Numbered from the stretch's first letter, positions 16,742-24,893 are shown. The stretch is 64,000 nt of DNA from an uncultured Verrucomicrobia subdivision 3 bacterium (GCA_937890005.1 CALBZA010000006.1:1-64000); one strand, 5' to 3'. Numbers and translations: made by a program. Notes: a model not told the origin generated them from the sequence alone.

Positions 16742-17536
16742 TCAGCTCTGCATGACCGTTGTCTGCGGCAGAGCCTTGGCAATCGCCTTGTTGTCTTCGC
16801 TGACGTCCTTGGTCTGCGAAACGATTGCCGGGATGGTTTTGAGAATGATCTTGAGGTCGAGCACCAGCGACTGGGTCCTGGCGTACTCGATGTCGAGGTT
16901 GATCATCTGCTCAAAAGTGGTGCGATTCTTTCCGCTCACCTGCCAGAGTCCCGTCAGGCCGGGTGCGGCGTCGAAACGCTTGCGATGACGCGGAGCATAA
17001 TTTTCGAACTCGTAAGGCACGCAGGGACGCGGTCCCACAAGGCTCATGTCGCCACGGAGCACATTGAAGAGCTGGGGCAGTTCGTCCAGTCCAAGGGACC
17101 GGAGGATGAACCCGCACGGAATCACACGCGGATCGCGGGCGGAATCGAGCTTCTTCATCGGAGCATTGGAACCCATCAGATAAGCCAGGTGACCTTTGTG
17201 AAGGTTCACATCGGCATTGACGACCATTGTGCGGAACTTGAAGCAGGTAAACCGGCGACCTTTCAAGCCCACGCGTTCCTGCCGGAACAACGCCGGTCCC
17301 GGCGAAACAATCTTGATGATGATCGCGATCGCAAACATCACCGGCAACCAGAACGGTGCCGAGAGAAGGATCAACGAGATATCGAGCGCACGTTTCCATC
17401 CCGGAATCCCGGAGCCAGATCCGCCGTTGCCGCCCCCACTCTTCCGATTGGTTTCAGGTGAGGTCGCTGTCACGGCTTCAGACCGGCCCGCAAAACCCTT
17501 CGGAGCTACCAACTGTTCAGTATCACCACTTTTCAT
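16742..17536 (-). CDS. Undecaprenyl-phosphate sugar-phosphate transferase (polyprenol phosphotransferase)
   Basis: This bacterial sugar transferase should place the first sugar-1-phosphate of a surface glycan on the lipid carrier at the inner membrane. It has one N-terminal membrane segment (RALDISLILLSAPFWLPVMFAI), then FRQERVGLKGRRFTCFKFRTMV, SLGLDELPQLFNVLRGDMSLVGPRP and APGLTGLWQVSGKN, the classic WcaJ/RfbP C-terminal catalytic blocks. It is the short form without the four-helix N-terminal domain. The ATG at 17536 is chosen; a GTG at 17662 would add 42 non-conserved residues. It leads the three-gene polysaccharide cluster. Confidence 0.9.
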   Translation of the reverse strand: MKSGDTEQLVAPKGFAGRSEAVTATSPETNRKSGGGNGGSGSGIPGWKRALDISLILLSAPFWLPVMFAIAIIIKIVSPGPALFRQERVGLKGRRFTCFKFRTMVVNADVNLHKGHLAYLMGSNAPMKKLDSARDPRVIPCGFILRSLGLDELPQLFNVLRGDMSLVGPRPCVPYEFENYAPRHRKRFDAAPGLTGLWQVSGKNRTTFEQMINLDIEYARTQSLVLDLKIILKTIPAIVSQTKDVSEDNKAIAKALPQTTVMQS

Positions 17537-17831
17537 TCTTAGTTTTATCCAGATCCGCCTTCGCGCGTTGATGAATTGAATCAACGCCACCGCGCTTCCA
17601 CTCAACCGCGGCTTATCCAATGAAAAGGCACCCTTCTGTCTGGCGGTTTCAATGGAATTCACGGTTGAAGGTTCTACACGAATGCATCAAGCCTGTCTGT
17701 CGTGGACAATGCTGATTTATGTGTCCGGACTTTCACCACAGTTTTGTACTGGAACCCGCCACAGGTCCGGACCGGGGTTCCCCCGGGTATGAAATGGTTG
17801 ATTTTGAATGACTTACAACTTTCCAAAGGAG

Positions 17832-18656
17832 TCAGGGAAACTCCAGGAACGCGCCAAATCGACTGGGAAGCACTACAGAACGCGGAGCGCGATGCGGAAA
17901 TCCCATCCAGACATCGCGCGCGCCGGAAGAAAAATGTGCTCCGACAAACGTTGCCTTCTCAAACCAGCTCCAGCGATCTGTCAGCAACGTTCTGTCGTGA
18001 AACTGAACTTCGACAGCACTCTGAAGCCACGGTTCATGCCAGATGCGGAAGAACATTTTTTGGCTCCGTCGCGTGGTGAACGCGGTGTAGCGCTCGAGAA
18101 GAAATTCGTCCCGGCTTCCATTCTCAACCGGCCGAGGATCTGTGCCGGTCATAATCCGCCCGAAATAGTTCAGATTCGATCCCGTCGCCCGGTCCCGCAC
18201 CGTGCCGGTGAGTTTGCCCTGAGCAAAATCGTGGTCGTATCGAAGTTCGCCCAATCGATACGGCAATCCAAAGGTCGCCGGCCCGAGCCACCGCGCCAGT
18301 CGATTGGGAACCCATTCGGTCAGAAAGAAAATTCCTGGCTCGCCACGATGCCGGACGTAAGTTCGGACATTCAAAAATTCGTGCTCAGCAATCGGTCCGC
18401 AGATCAACCGTCCAACTGAACCTCCCAAACGAAAACGCAGTCGCCGAAGAGTGAACGCCACCAGGGTCACGTAGGCGCGGCCTTCCCACAAATCCAACTC
18501 GAAGGGCACTTCACTTTGAAGGGCCTCGCGATTCACTTCGAAATTCAGGAACAGCACCCGATCCCAATCTCCCAGAAACAACGGTTCACCAAAACTCGAC
18601 AGCAGCCGGCGTTTTGCAGCCAGGTTCGGAACGTCGTCTGGGCAACTGGTATTCAT
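17832..18656 (-). CDS. DUF2071 (YqjF-like) protein
   Basis: The 274-residue soluble protein has the DUF2071 pattern: WDRVLFLNFEVNREALQSEV near the start (the family's opening strand), ELDLWEGRAYVTLVAFTLRR, and a later aromatic-rich segment. The family is thought to share the acetoacetate-decarboxylase-like fold, but no reaction is established. The start ATG overlaps the TGA of the upstream epimerase gene (ATGA, 18653-18656), showing translational coupling. It is the last gene of the five-gene operon. The longer upstream frame to 18989 is antisense-like noise within the epimerase gene. Confidence 0.85.
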   Translation of the reverse strand: MNTSCPDDVPNLAAKRRLLSSFGEPLFLGDWDRVLFLNFEVNREALQSEVPFELDLWEGRAYVTLVAFTLRRLRFRLGGSVGRLICGPIAEHEFLNVRTYVRHRGEPGIFFLTEWVPNRLARWLGPATFGLPYRLGELRYDHDFAQGKLTGTVRDRATGSNLNYFGRIMTGTDPRPVENGSRDEFLLERYTAFTTRRSQKMFFRIWHEPWLQSAVEVQFHDRTLLTDRWSWFEKATFVGAHFSSGARDVWMGFPHRAPRSVVLPSRFGAFLEFP

Positions 18657-19609
18657 GCAACCGCATTTATGATTCGTTGTTCCAGCTCGATAATCGCCGA
18701 TTCGAAATCGCGGAATTTGAACTGAAATCCTTCCTCCTCCAAACGCCTCGGAATCACCCGCCGGCTTTTGATGACCAACTCCGTTTCGGTGCGCAACAGA
18801 AACGTCCCGATCTCCATCAACCAGAGCGGTGCAGGCAGCCCGACCGGAATTCCACATACGCGCCGCATCACCGTCATCATTTCCGCATTCGTAAGCGGTG
18901 TGGGACCGGCAACATTGATCGGCCCGCTGATCTCCGGATGCTCGATCATCCATTGCAGCGCGCGGCAGAGGTCGATGTCGTGAATCCACGATACATATTG
19001 CCTTCCATGCGCCATGCGTCCTCCTAGACCGAATCGCGCCAATCTACGAAGCACCGGAAAAACACTGTTTCGTCCCGTGCCGAGCACCATGGTCATGCGA
19101 AGCAACACCTTTCGGGTTCGGGGGATTTCGACCGCGTTGAACGCCCGCTCCCAGGCTTGCGCGACTTCAATCGAGAATTCGTCCTTCGCCTCCCGCGTCC
19201 CACGAATCTCACCACTTTCATCCATCGCGCGATCGAACGAATGCTTGTAGATCGTCGCCGTGCTCGCATTCATCCAGACCGGGGGCGGTGCTTTGCAACG
19301 ACGAATCGCTTGTCCCACGGCCAGGGTCGATTCCACGCGCGAATCCATCATTTCGCGCCGATTGCGTTCGTGATACCGGCAGTTCACCGAACGCCCGGCC
19401 AGATTGATGATGGCCAGTGCTCCCTCCAATTCCTCGGCCCAATCGCCACAGGTTCGGCCGTCCCACTGGACCTGACGGCAATTCGGCGACAATTGCTCGG
19501 GGCGACGCGTCAGAACGACGACTTCATGCCCCTGTTCGGCAAACCAGCCTGCGAGCAGTTGCCCGAGGAAACCTGTCCCTCCCGGCAGAATGATTTTTCC
19601 AGTGTTCAT
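18653..19609 (-). CDS. TIGR01777 family NAD(P)-dependent epimerase/reductase (YfcH-like)
   Basis: The 318-residue extended short-chain dehydrogenase-like protein begins KIILPGGTGFLGQLLAGWFA (nucleotide-binding GGTGFLG, residues 10-16). It continues with IINLAGRSVNCRYHERNRRE, the TIGR01777 block, and WIHDIDLCRALQWMIEH and GPINVAGPTPLTNAEMM in the C-terminal half. The usual SDR catalytic Tyr-x-x-x-Lys is not obvious, as is usual for this family. It follows the membrane/DUF2071 gene by 10 bases and overlaps the next gene by 4. The reaction is unknown; its company suggests a lipid or isoprenoid substrate, which is inference. Confidence 0.9.
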   Translation of the reverse strand: MNTGKIILPGGTGFLGQLLAGWFAEQGHEVVVLTRRPEQLSPNCRQVQWDGRTCGDWAEELEGALAIINLAGRSVNCRYHERNRREMMDSRVESTLAVGQAIRRCKAPPPVWMNASTATIYKHSFDRAMDESGEIRGTREAKDEFSIEVAQAWERAFNAVEIPRTRKVLLRMTMVLGTGRNSVFPVLRRLARFGLGGRMAHGRQYVSWIHDIDLCRALQWMIEHPEISGPINVAGPTPLTNAEMMTVMRRVCGIPVGLPAPLWLMEIGTFLLRTETELVIKSRRVIPRRLEEEGFQFKFRDFESAIIELEQRIINAVA

Positions 19610-19619
19610 GGAGCTTTTA

Positions 19620-20759
19620 CTAAGTCTCGAGTGTTCCGCGCCCGATCCATTCGTGCTCGACCCTCCGCATCAAAAAGGCCGAATCGAATTGAGCCGATCC
19701 GGGCGGGAACAGATTCCGATCGGCAAAGAAACTCGATTCCACACGCGTCACGCGCAGCGGTTGCATTTCCCAACGGAAAGTTTTGAGTTCGAGCCCGTCG
19801 AAGATTTTTGCATCCGCCGTGACCGAATAACCGAGCGCGCCGTTCCGAAAGAAATCAGACGCTTCGTCAACGGTTCGAAACACCGATCCTTCCGGAACCG
19901 CATCGGCACAGGTTGCCTCCACCAACACATGCGTCTCCCCATCGCGGCTGTTCATCTCGACGCAGAACGCCGAATCGCTTTCCTGCACTTGAAACTCAGC
20001 TAGATGATGGAGCCCGGGAAAAATCCGTCCGCCAATCCGCGCCTGCAGAGCCGACGAGGTACCGCGTCGCGGAATGAAAACGCCTTCACGTCGGATGCCA
20101 TCCTGATCCCATTCCACTGCGATTCGATGCGCCGCATTCTCCGAATTCACGCCGAGCATCTGCGGCGCAAAGCGAATTCGCATATCGTTCAGGCGAATCA
20201 GGCAAATGCCCGCGATACCGAATCCATCCACCTGTTTTGGACGAAACGGCCTGGGCAGGATCGGTTCGAGCACTTCGGGCTTCACCCGAAAGTTCAACAG
20301 GAGACGTCGATCAATCAGACCGCGAACTCTCGGTAGTTGGATTTTCATGCGAACCATCCTCCAAACGACCCAGCCGTAGAGCGCGACGAGAAACGCAAAC
20401 ACCAGGTTCGTGGCGTGATAGCCGATCCGATAAAGTCCGTTTGTCAGATAAGGCCGAACATCAAACACAAACAGCGCTACCGCGAAACGGATCGTCCAAA
20501 ACAACGCCATGATGCAGCAGAGCGCCATTGCCAGCGGCTCGCCGGCAGCGATTTGTGGAGCAAAGAGAAATGTCAGGGCCCCGAAGCCGATCAGTGTCAA
20601 ACCAACGAACACGTAATAAACCCAGACGAGCCGACGGATGAATTCTGGCAGCGGCTTCAAGTGTTCCGCCAGCCGAACGGTTCGCGGCATGGTCGCTCCG
20701 GCCCAGACCAATCCGATGTGCAAAAGCCCGGCGAATTGCAGCAGCGTTGTCAGTTTCAT
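19620..20759 (-). CDS. Membrane domain fused to a DUF2071-like domain
   Basis: The 379-residue protein has four hydrophobic segments in the first 135 residues (LLQFAGLLHIGLVWAGA, LVWVYYVFVGLTLIGFGALT, MALCCIMALFWTIRFAVALF, NLVFAFLVALYGWVVW). From RMKIQLPRVRG onward it has a soluble domain that resembles the DUF2071/acetoacetate-decarboxylase-like fold (LLNFRVKPEVLEPILPRPF, VDGFGIAGICLIRLNDMR). The ATG at 20759 overlaps the stop of the upstream DCC/acyltransferase gene by 4 bases, so the two are translationally coupled. Having a second DUF2071-type domain in the same operon, here tethered to the membrane, is unusual. No catalytic residue can be assigned. Confidence 0.8.
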   Translation of the reverse strand: MKLTTLLQFAGLLHIGLVWAGATMPRTVRLAEHLKPLPEFIRRLVWVYYVFVGLTLIGFGALTFLFAPQIAAGEPLAMALCCIMALFWTIRFAVALFVFDVRPYLTNGLYRIGYHATNLVFAFLVALYGWVVWRMVRMKIQLPRVRGLIDRRLLLNFRVKPEVLEPILPRPFRPKQVDGFGIAGICLIRLNDMRIRFAPQMLGVNSENAAHRIAVEWDQDGIRREGVFIPRRGTSSALQARIGGRIFPGLHHLAEFQVQESDSAFCVEMNSRDGETHVLVEATCADAVPEGSVFRTVDEASDFFRNGALGYSVTADAKIFDGLELKTFRWEMQPLRVTRVESSFFADRNLFPPGSAQFDSAFLMRRVEHEWIGRGTLET

Positions 20760-22024
20760 GGTTCAACTCCGTTGAGGGTTTTGAAGAAAGGAACGATGAC
20801 GCTCAGGATGAACTCTGGATGAAACACCCAGAACGCGGGGCCGACTGTCAGCGTCATTGCAAACAGCCAGCCCCGCCAGCCGTTTCCGGCTTCCCACCTC
20901 CTGGCGATGGCAGTTTTCTCGAACAAAACTCCAAACCCCTGAATCACGAAGTAAAGCGTCGGCAATCCATAACCTCCGCGTGCCGGCACCGAGATGACAA
21001 GGTCGTGAATCAATCCCGATGCTCCGAATGTCGCCAGCGTTGCGGCGCGCCAGCCGGGTTTCCGTCGCAACGGCACAAAGACGAACCGTTCTGCAAGCGT
21101 ATGAAATCCCGTGTTCCAGCGTTTGCCCCAAAACTCCGCCAGGCTTTTCGCCTTCATCGGCTGGCGCATCAAGGGCGTCGCGGCCACACCACGCCAGCGC
21201 CAGAAATAGGCCATCAGGTCCATGACACCGAAATGAAGAACGAGAATGAAACCCACCATGCCGATCCAGCCGGCCAACAGCGGTTCACTTTCAAAAAATA
21301 GCGGCGCAACGGTCCACACAAGCACCGCACCCACAACGATTCTGAGAACGGTCCCGAGCAGGACCGCACCAGCAGGCTTTTCGCCGGGAATCGCTTTTCC
21401 GAAGAACGCCCGCGCATCCATTCCAGGCCAGAACAGAACGAATCCTATTCCTTTGAAAAATCGAACGTTCCCGGCGCGAACTTCCGGCGCCATGACCAGC
21501 CATTTGCAGCCCAGAAAAAGCGCTGCACACAACGTCCACATCCATGCCCATCCCGACATGATGTTTCTCACGCCGAAGGCAGCGAGCGTGGCGACCATCA
21601 AGGGCAGCAGATCGATGAAGCGAACTCCGTCATTCCGTCTGATGCGCACCGCACAGCTGTTGCTCTGGCAATCGCGATGATCTGCAATCCAGCGATAAGC
21701 TCGATCGACGGCCCATCGGAAAACACCGAGTTTTCCAAGCCATGCGATCAGTCGTGTGAAAGGAATTTTTCCGGCAAGGAACAACACCGCATCGCCACCT
21801 CCCACGATTGTTCCGGCGCGAGTGATGACTTTCATCTCCCGCAAAAGGTCGTCAGGCCTCAAGCCAATCCGCTCTGCCACCACGGTCTCCTGAAGCGCGC
21901 GCAGTTCGAAACCGTGACGTTCCAGCAAGGGACGCAACCGTTTCGCCCAGCGGACACAGAGCCGGCATTCCGCGTCGTAGCAAACCCATCCTTCTCCGGC
22001 TTTGTCTGTAATTTCAGTATTCAC
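20756..22024 (-). CDS. DCC (DUF393) thioredoxin-like domain fused to MBOAT/wax-synthase-like acyltransferase
   Basis: Residues 12-130 match the DCC family: VCYDAECRLC with Cys20-x-x-Cys23, a later GGGDAVLFL, and the closing AYRWIADHRDCQ. From about residue 138 to the end there are many hydrophobic segments (LLPLMVATLAAFGV, IVVGAVLVWTVAPLFF and others) and the wax-synthase-type motifs AEFWGKRWNTGF (296-307) and SGLIHDLV with the candidate catalytic His340. Such integral membrane enzymes esterify fatty acyl-CoA to alcohols or sterols. A redox CxxC domain on the same chain is unexpected. It starts 21 bases after the regulator gene. Substrate and redox role are unknown. Confidence 0.82.
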   Translation of the reverse strand: MNTEITDKAGEGWVCYDAECRLCVRWAKRLRPLLERHGFELRALQETVVAERIGLRPDDLLREMKVITRAGTIVGGGDAVLFLAGKIPFTRLIAWLGKLGVFRWAVDRAYRWIADHRDCQSNSCAVRIRRNDGVRFIDLLPLMVATLAAFGVRNIMSGWAWMWTLCAALFLGCKWLVMAPEVRAGNVRFFKGIGFVLFWPGMDARAFFGKAIPGEKPAGAVLLGTVLRIVVGAVLVWTVAPLFFESEPLLAGWIGMVGFILVLHFGVMDLMAYFWRWRGVAATPLMRQPMKAKSLAEFWGKRWNTGFHTLAERFVFVPLRRKPGWRAATLATFGASGLIHDLVISVPARGGYGLPTLYFVIQGFGVLFEKTAIARRWEAGNGWRGWLFAMTLTVGPAFWVFHPEFILSVIVPFFKTLNGVEP

Positions 22025-22045
22025 AGAAATCCATTTTCAAAAAAA

Positions 22046-22579
22046 TTAGCTGCCTAGGCCAAGCAGTTTGGCAACCCGATCGCCAAGCTTCACAAATTTC
22101 ACCAACGCTGCCGTTGGCCATTCCCGGATTTGCGTGTACCAGGCGGTTGTCGTTTCGAAAAAATCGCGCATCGCTTTCAAACGTTCTTCCGTATATTCGC
22201 CGGTTTCCTTGTCCTTCTCCGCTTCAGCGATGCACTCCCGCAGCATTTCCAAAGTCGGATCGATTTCCCGGCGTTTCCGTTCATCGAGCACCACGCGGAA
22301 CATTTCCCATGGATCCTTCATCGATTCGAAGTGATCCCGCTTGTCGCCGAGCACGTGGACGAGCTTCACGATGCGCCAGCCCTGAAGTTCCTTGAGGCTG
22401 TTGCTGACGTTCGATCGCGCGACATTCAGCGTCGAGGCGATCTGCTCCGCGTTCAGCGGTTCCGGCGAGATGAAGAGAAGCGCGTGAATTTGAGCAACCG
22501 TGCGATTGATCCCCCATCGCGTTCCCATCTCTCCCCAATGCAGGATGAACTTCTGTTCGGCTGACGATAGTTCTTTCAT
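22046..22579 (-). CDS. GbsR/MarR-type winged-helix transcriptional regulator
   Basis: The 177-residue protein has the GbsR layout: an N-terminal helix (AEQKFILHWGEMGTRWGINRTVAQIHALLF), a winged helix-turn-helix (LNAEQIASTLNVARSNVSNSLKELQGWRIVKLV), and a helical C-terminal dimerisation region. It is first in the operon with the acyltransferase and DUF2071 genes. A perfect 16-bp palindrome begins one base before its ATG and overlaps the predicted promoter, so it very likely represses its own operon. GbsR relatives respond to small osmolytes, but the effector here cannot be read from sequence. Confidence 0.9.
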   Translation of the reverse strand: MKELSSAEQKFILHWGEMGTRWGINRTVAQIHALLFISPEPLNAEQIASTLNVARSNVSNSLKELQGWRIVKLVHVLGDKRDHFESMKDPWEMFRVVLDERKRREIDPTLEMLRECIAEAEKDKETGEYTEERLKAMRDFFETTTAWYTQIREWPTAALVKFVKLGDRVAKLLGLGS

Positions 22580-22595
22580 TTCTGTCTGGACAGAA
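22580..22595. promoter_or_regulatory. Probable operator of the GbsR-like regulator
   Basis: TTCTGTC-TG-GACAGAA is a perfect 7-2-7 inverted repeat lying between the predicted -10 element and the ATG at 22579. Binding of a dimeric regulator here would block transcription start. Confidence 0.75.
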
Positions 22596-22622
22596 TTTGC
22601 TGAATCAAACGAATAGCGTCAA
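22594..22622 (-). promoter_or_regulatory. Predicted promoter of the five-gene operon
   Basis: On the minus strand TTGACG (22622-22617) is separated by 17 bases from CAAATT (22599-22594). The start site would fall inside the adjacent palindrome near 22587, leaving a leader of only about 7 bases. The -10 match is modest; the -35 match and the spacing are good. Confidence 0.5.
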
Positions 22623-22676
22623 GAATTTCTTTGTTCCATTTGAAGCTTCACGAGGCTGAACGAGTTCATGTTCGGT

Positions 22677-22712
22677 AAAAATAAAAAAGACGGCTGCCAT
22701 GAGACAGCCGTC
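22677..22712 (-). terminator. Rho-independent terminator after amtB
   Basis: GACGGCTG (22689-22696) pairs with CAGCCGTC (22705-22712) around an 8-base loop. In the minus-strand direction the stem is followed by TCTTTTTTATTTTT, a long U tract. It lies 20 bases after the amtB stop. Confidence 0.88.
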
Positions 22713-22731
22713 CTTGAGGAATCGGACTTAA

Positions 22732-24144
22732 TTATTTCTCACCGAGGGGCTGGAAGTCCGGATAAGCATGGTTGCCATGCTCGCCGATATCGAGACCTTC
22801 GGTTTCTTCTTCCGCCGATACGCGCAATCCCATCACGAGTTTGACCACGAAGAACAGGATGAACGCGACCACGAAGGTGAATACGCCGACTGCGACAATT
22901 CCGATGATCTGCGACATCAGCTGTTTGCCACCGGCCAGGTTTCCGAAGATACCGACCGCCAGCGTGCCCCAGATACCGCAAACCAGGTGCACCGAGATCG
23001 CACCGACCGGATCATCAATTTTGATCTTGTCGAAGAACAGAACCGAGAGCACCACCAATACACCGGAAACCAGACCGATGATCACCGACGACGTAGGACC
23101 CATCTGATCCGCACCGGCTGTGATACCAACCAGACCCGCGAGAATTCCGTTCAACACCATGGAGAGATCGGGCTTCTTGAGAATCGTCCAGGCCGTCATC
23201 ATGGCAGCCACTGCACCGGCTGCTGCCGCCATACAGGTGGTCACGAGTGTGAGCGAGACAGCCGCCGGATCTGCCGAAAGCACCGAGCCGCCGTTGAATC
23301 CGAACCATCCGAGCCAGAGCAGGAACACACCGATCGTTGCGAGCGGCATGCTGTGACCGAGGATCGGACGAATCTTTCCACCGACATATTTTCCAAGCCG
23401 TGGTCCGAGAATGATTACACCTGCAAGCGCGCCCCATCCGCCAACCGAGTGCACGATCGTTGAACCCGCGAAGTCATAGAACGGTGTTTCCATGGCGTTC
23501 AACCAGCCACCGCCCCACTTCCACATGCCCGTGATCGGGTAGGAGAACGTGACGAACAGCGTCGCGAACACAAGGAACGACGAGAGCTTGATGCGTTCTG
23601 CCACAGCGCCGGACACGATGGTCGCAGCGGTCGCAGCGAACATGCTCTGGAACAGGAAGTCGGTCCAATAGGTATAACCGGAAGCGTAGGCGTCGGTCAG
23701 CGAAGCAACATCGTCCGTCACCGAGATTCCGAAGCCGCCAAATCCAAACCATTTTCCCTCAAAGGCACCCCCGGGATACATCAGGTTGAAACCGATGATT
23801 GCATAGGTAAGAATTCCGATGCAGGGAACCAGCGTGTTCTTGAAGAGAATGTTCACCGTGTTCTTGGATCGCGTAAGACCCGATTCCACACTGGCGAATC
23901 CGAGGTGCATGAGGAACACCAGCGAGGCGCAAAGCATCATCCACAGGTTGTTCGTCGTAAAAAGCGAGAATCCGGGAGAAGCCTGGAACGCTTCCATGTC
24001 GGCGTACTTTGGCGCCTCGGCCGCTGCTTCCGCAACCGCTTCGGCCACGGCAGCTGCCGGGGTTGTGTCCTGGGCCATCGCCGCGAGCGCGAACCCGCCG
24101 GTGATTGCCGCAATGAGAATTGAAGTTTTCAGGATTGTTTTCAT
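22732..24144 (-). CDS. amtB: Ammonium transporter Amt/MEP
   Basis: The 470-residue channel begins with a signal peptide (TILKTSILIAAITGGFALA, cleavage near AMAQ), followed by an Ala/Glu-rich spacer. The core has about 11 membrane helices. DFAGSTIVHSVGGWGALAG carries the first pore histidine and signature, VHLVCGIWGTLAVG the second pore histidine. The cytoplasmic C-terminal tail is the region to which GlnK binds. The ATG at 24144 is used; the TTG at 24159 is less likely. It follows glnK by 27 bases, the standard glnK-amtB operon, under a sigma-54-type promoter. E. coli AmtB has a similarly cleaved leader. Confidence 0.96.
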   Translation of the reverse strand: MKTILKTSILIAAITGGFALAAMAQDTTPAAAVAEAVAEAAAEAPKYADMEAFQASPGFSLFTTNNLWMMLCASLVFLMHLGFASVESGLTRSKNTVNILFKNTLVPCIGILTYAIIGFNLMYPGGAFEGKWFGFGGFGISVTDDVASLTDAYASGYTYWTDFLFQSMFAATAATIVSGAVAERIKLSSFLVFATLFVTFSYPITGMWKWGGGWLNAMETPFYDFAGSTIVHSVGGWGALAGVIILGPRLGKYVGGKIRPILGHSMPLATIGVFLLWLGWFGFNGGSVLSADPAAVSLTLVTTCMAAAAGAVAAMMTAWTILKKPDLSMVLNGILAGLVGITAGADQMGPTSSVIIGLVSGVLVVLSVLFFDKIKIDDPVGAISVHLVCGIWGTLAVGIFGNLAGGKQLMSQIIGIVAVGVFTFVVAFILFFVVKLVMGLRVSAEEETEGLDIGEHGNHAYPDFQPLGEK

Positions 24145-24171
24145 GAGAGTCAGATTCAAATGGAAATTCGC

Positions 24172-24510
24172 TTAAACAGCCGATTCGCCTTTCTCTTCGG
24201 TTCGAATGCGAATGGCGTCGTCGATCGATGACACAAATACTTTGCCGTCGCCGATCTTCCCGGTCTTTGCCGCCTTCACGATTGCGCCCAGAACAGTGCT
24301 GGCCACGGAGTCTGCCACCACGATTTCGACTTTGATCTTAGGAAGGAAGTCCACGGTGTATTCGCTGCCGCGGTAGATTTCCGTGTGGCCCTTCTGGCGT
24401 CCAAAGCCTTTCACTTCGGTCACCGTCATGCCTTCGATGCCCACGTCGGCTAGGGCATCCTTCACTTCCTCGAGTTTGAATGGTTTGATGATCGCTTCGA
24501 TTTTCTTCAT
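24172..24510 (-). CDS. glnK: PII nitrogen regulatory protein
   Basis: This 112-residue PII trimer subunit senses ATP/ADP and 2-oxoglutarate and plugs AmtB when nitrogen is plentiful. MKKIEAIIKPFKLEEVKDAL opens the protein. The T-loop GRQKGHTEIYRGSEYTVDFL has the uridylylation tyrosine at position 51. KTGKIGDGKVFV and the C-terminal IRTEEKGE (B and C loops) complete the family signatures. The ATG at 24510 matches the family start; the frame upstream to 24570 is leader. Being next to amtB favours the GlnK paralogue over GlnB. Confidence 0.96.
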   Translation of the reverse strand: MKKIEAIIKPFKLEEVKDALADVGIEGMTVTEVKGFGRQKGHTEIYRGSEYTVDFLPKIKVEIVVADSVASTVLGAIVKAAKTGKIGDGKVFVSSIDDAIRIRTEEKGESAV

Positions 24511-24893
24511 AGGTTCATAGTTGATCGGGTCGTTGTCGGCGCCATGAGCGCTCCGTTTTTTCGGCAGCAACGATCTGGTTCGTCCGAACGTGCTGTGCCT
24601 GCGCGAACAGGTTCCGTATGGGAAACCGGGTTTAGCACCCGTGGTGCCAGCGCTCTAAAAGTGAGGATTAGCCGCATCAAACCTGCGCCATTTCGCATTG
24701 CGACAACTCTTGAGTGAAATTTCTGCGGCGTTCCGGTGAAGAATCCGCTGGTTCAATTTGTTCACTGAGGGATTTTTTCCACAGAACAACCGCGCCCAGG
24801 AAACGCATCCTCGAACGAATTCATCAGCAAACATCGGGATTCATCCTGAAACGAAGCGGGCTCGGGAGTTGCTGATCGCACCAAACCAAAACC
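24511..24893. other. Divergent intergenic region between glnK and the LysR gene
   Basis: This 383-base gap carries the glnK leader and the sigma-54-type site at 24634-24650. The 63-codon minus-strand frame at 24507-24698 runs through that site and shows no family resemblance. Nothing else specific is seen, and no strong LysR T-N11-A box was identified. Confidence 0.5.
24634..24650 (-). promoter_or_regulatory. Candidate sigma-54 promoter of glnK-amtB
   Basis: On the minus strand the sequence CTGGCACCACGGGTGCT has the -24 GG and -12 GC separated by exactly 10 bases, as sigma-54 requires. It matches TGGCAC and TGCW of the consensus, with one change at the T before TGC. Transcription would start near 24623, about 113 bases before the glnK ATG. 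The same bases form GCACC-CGT-GGTGC, which also looks like a shortened NtrC site, so the role of the site could differ. Confidence 0.65.

Noticed and set aside
17702..18079. 125-codon plus-strand frame before the DUF2071 gene end
   Set aside because: It overlaps the DUF2071 coding end antisense and has no hydrophobic core or motif.
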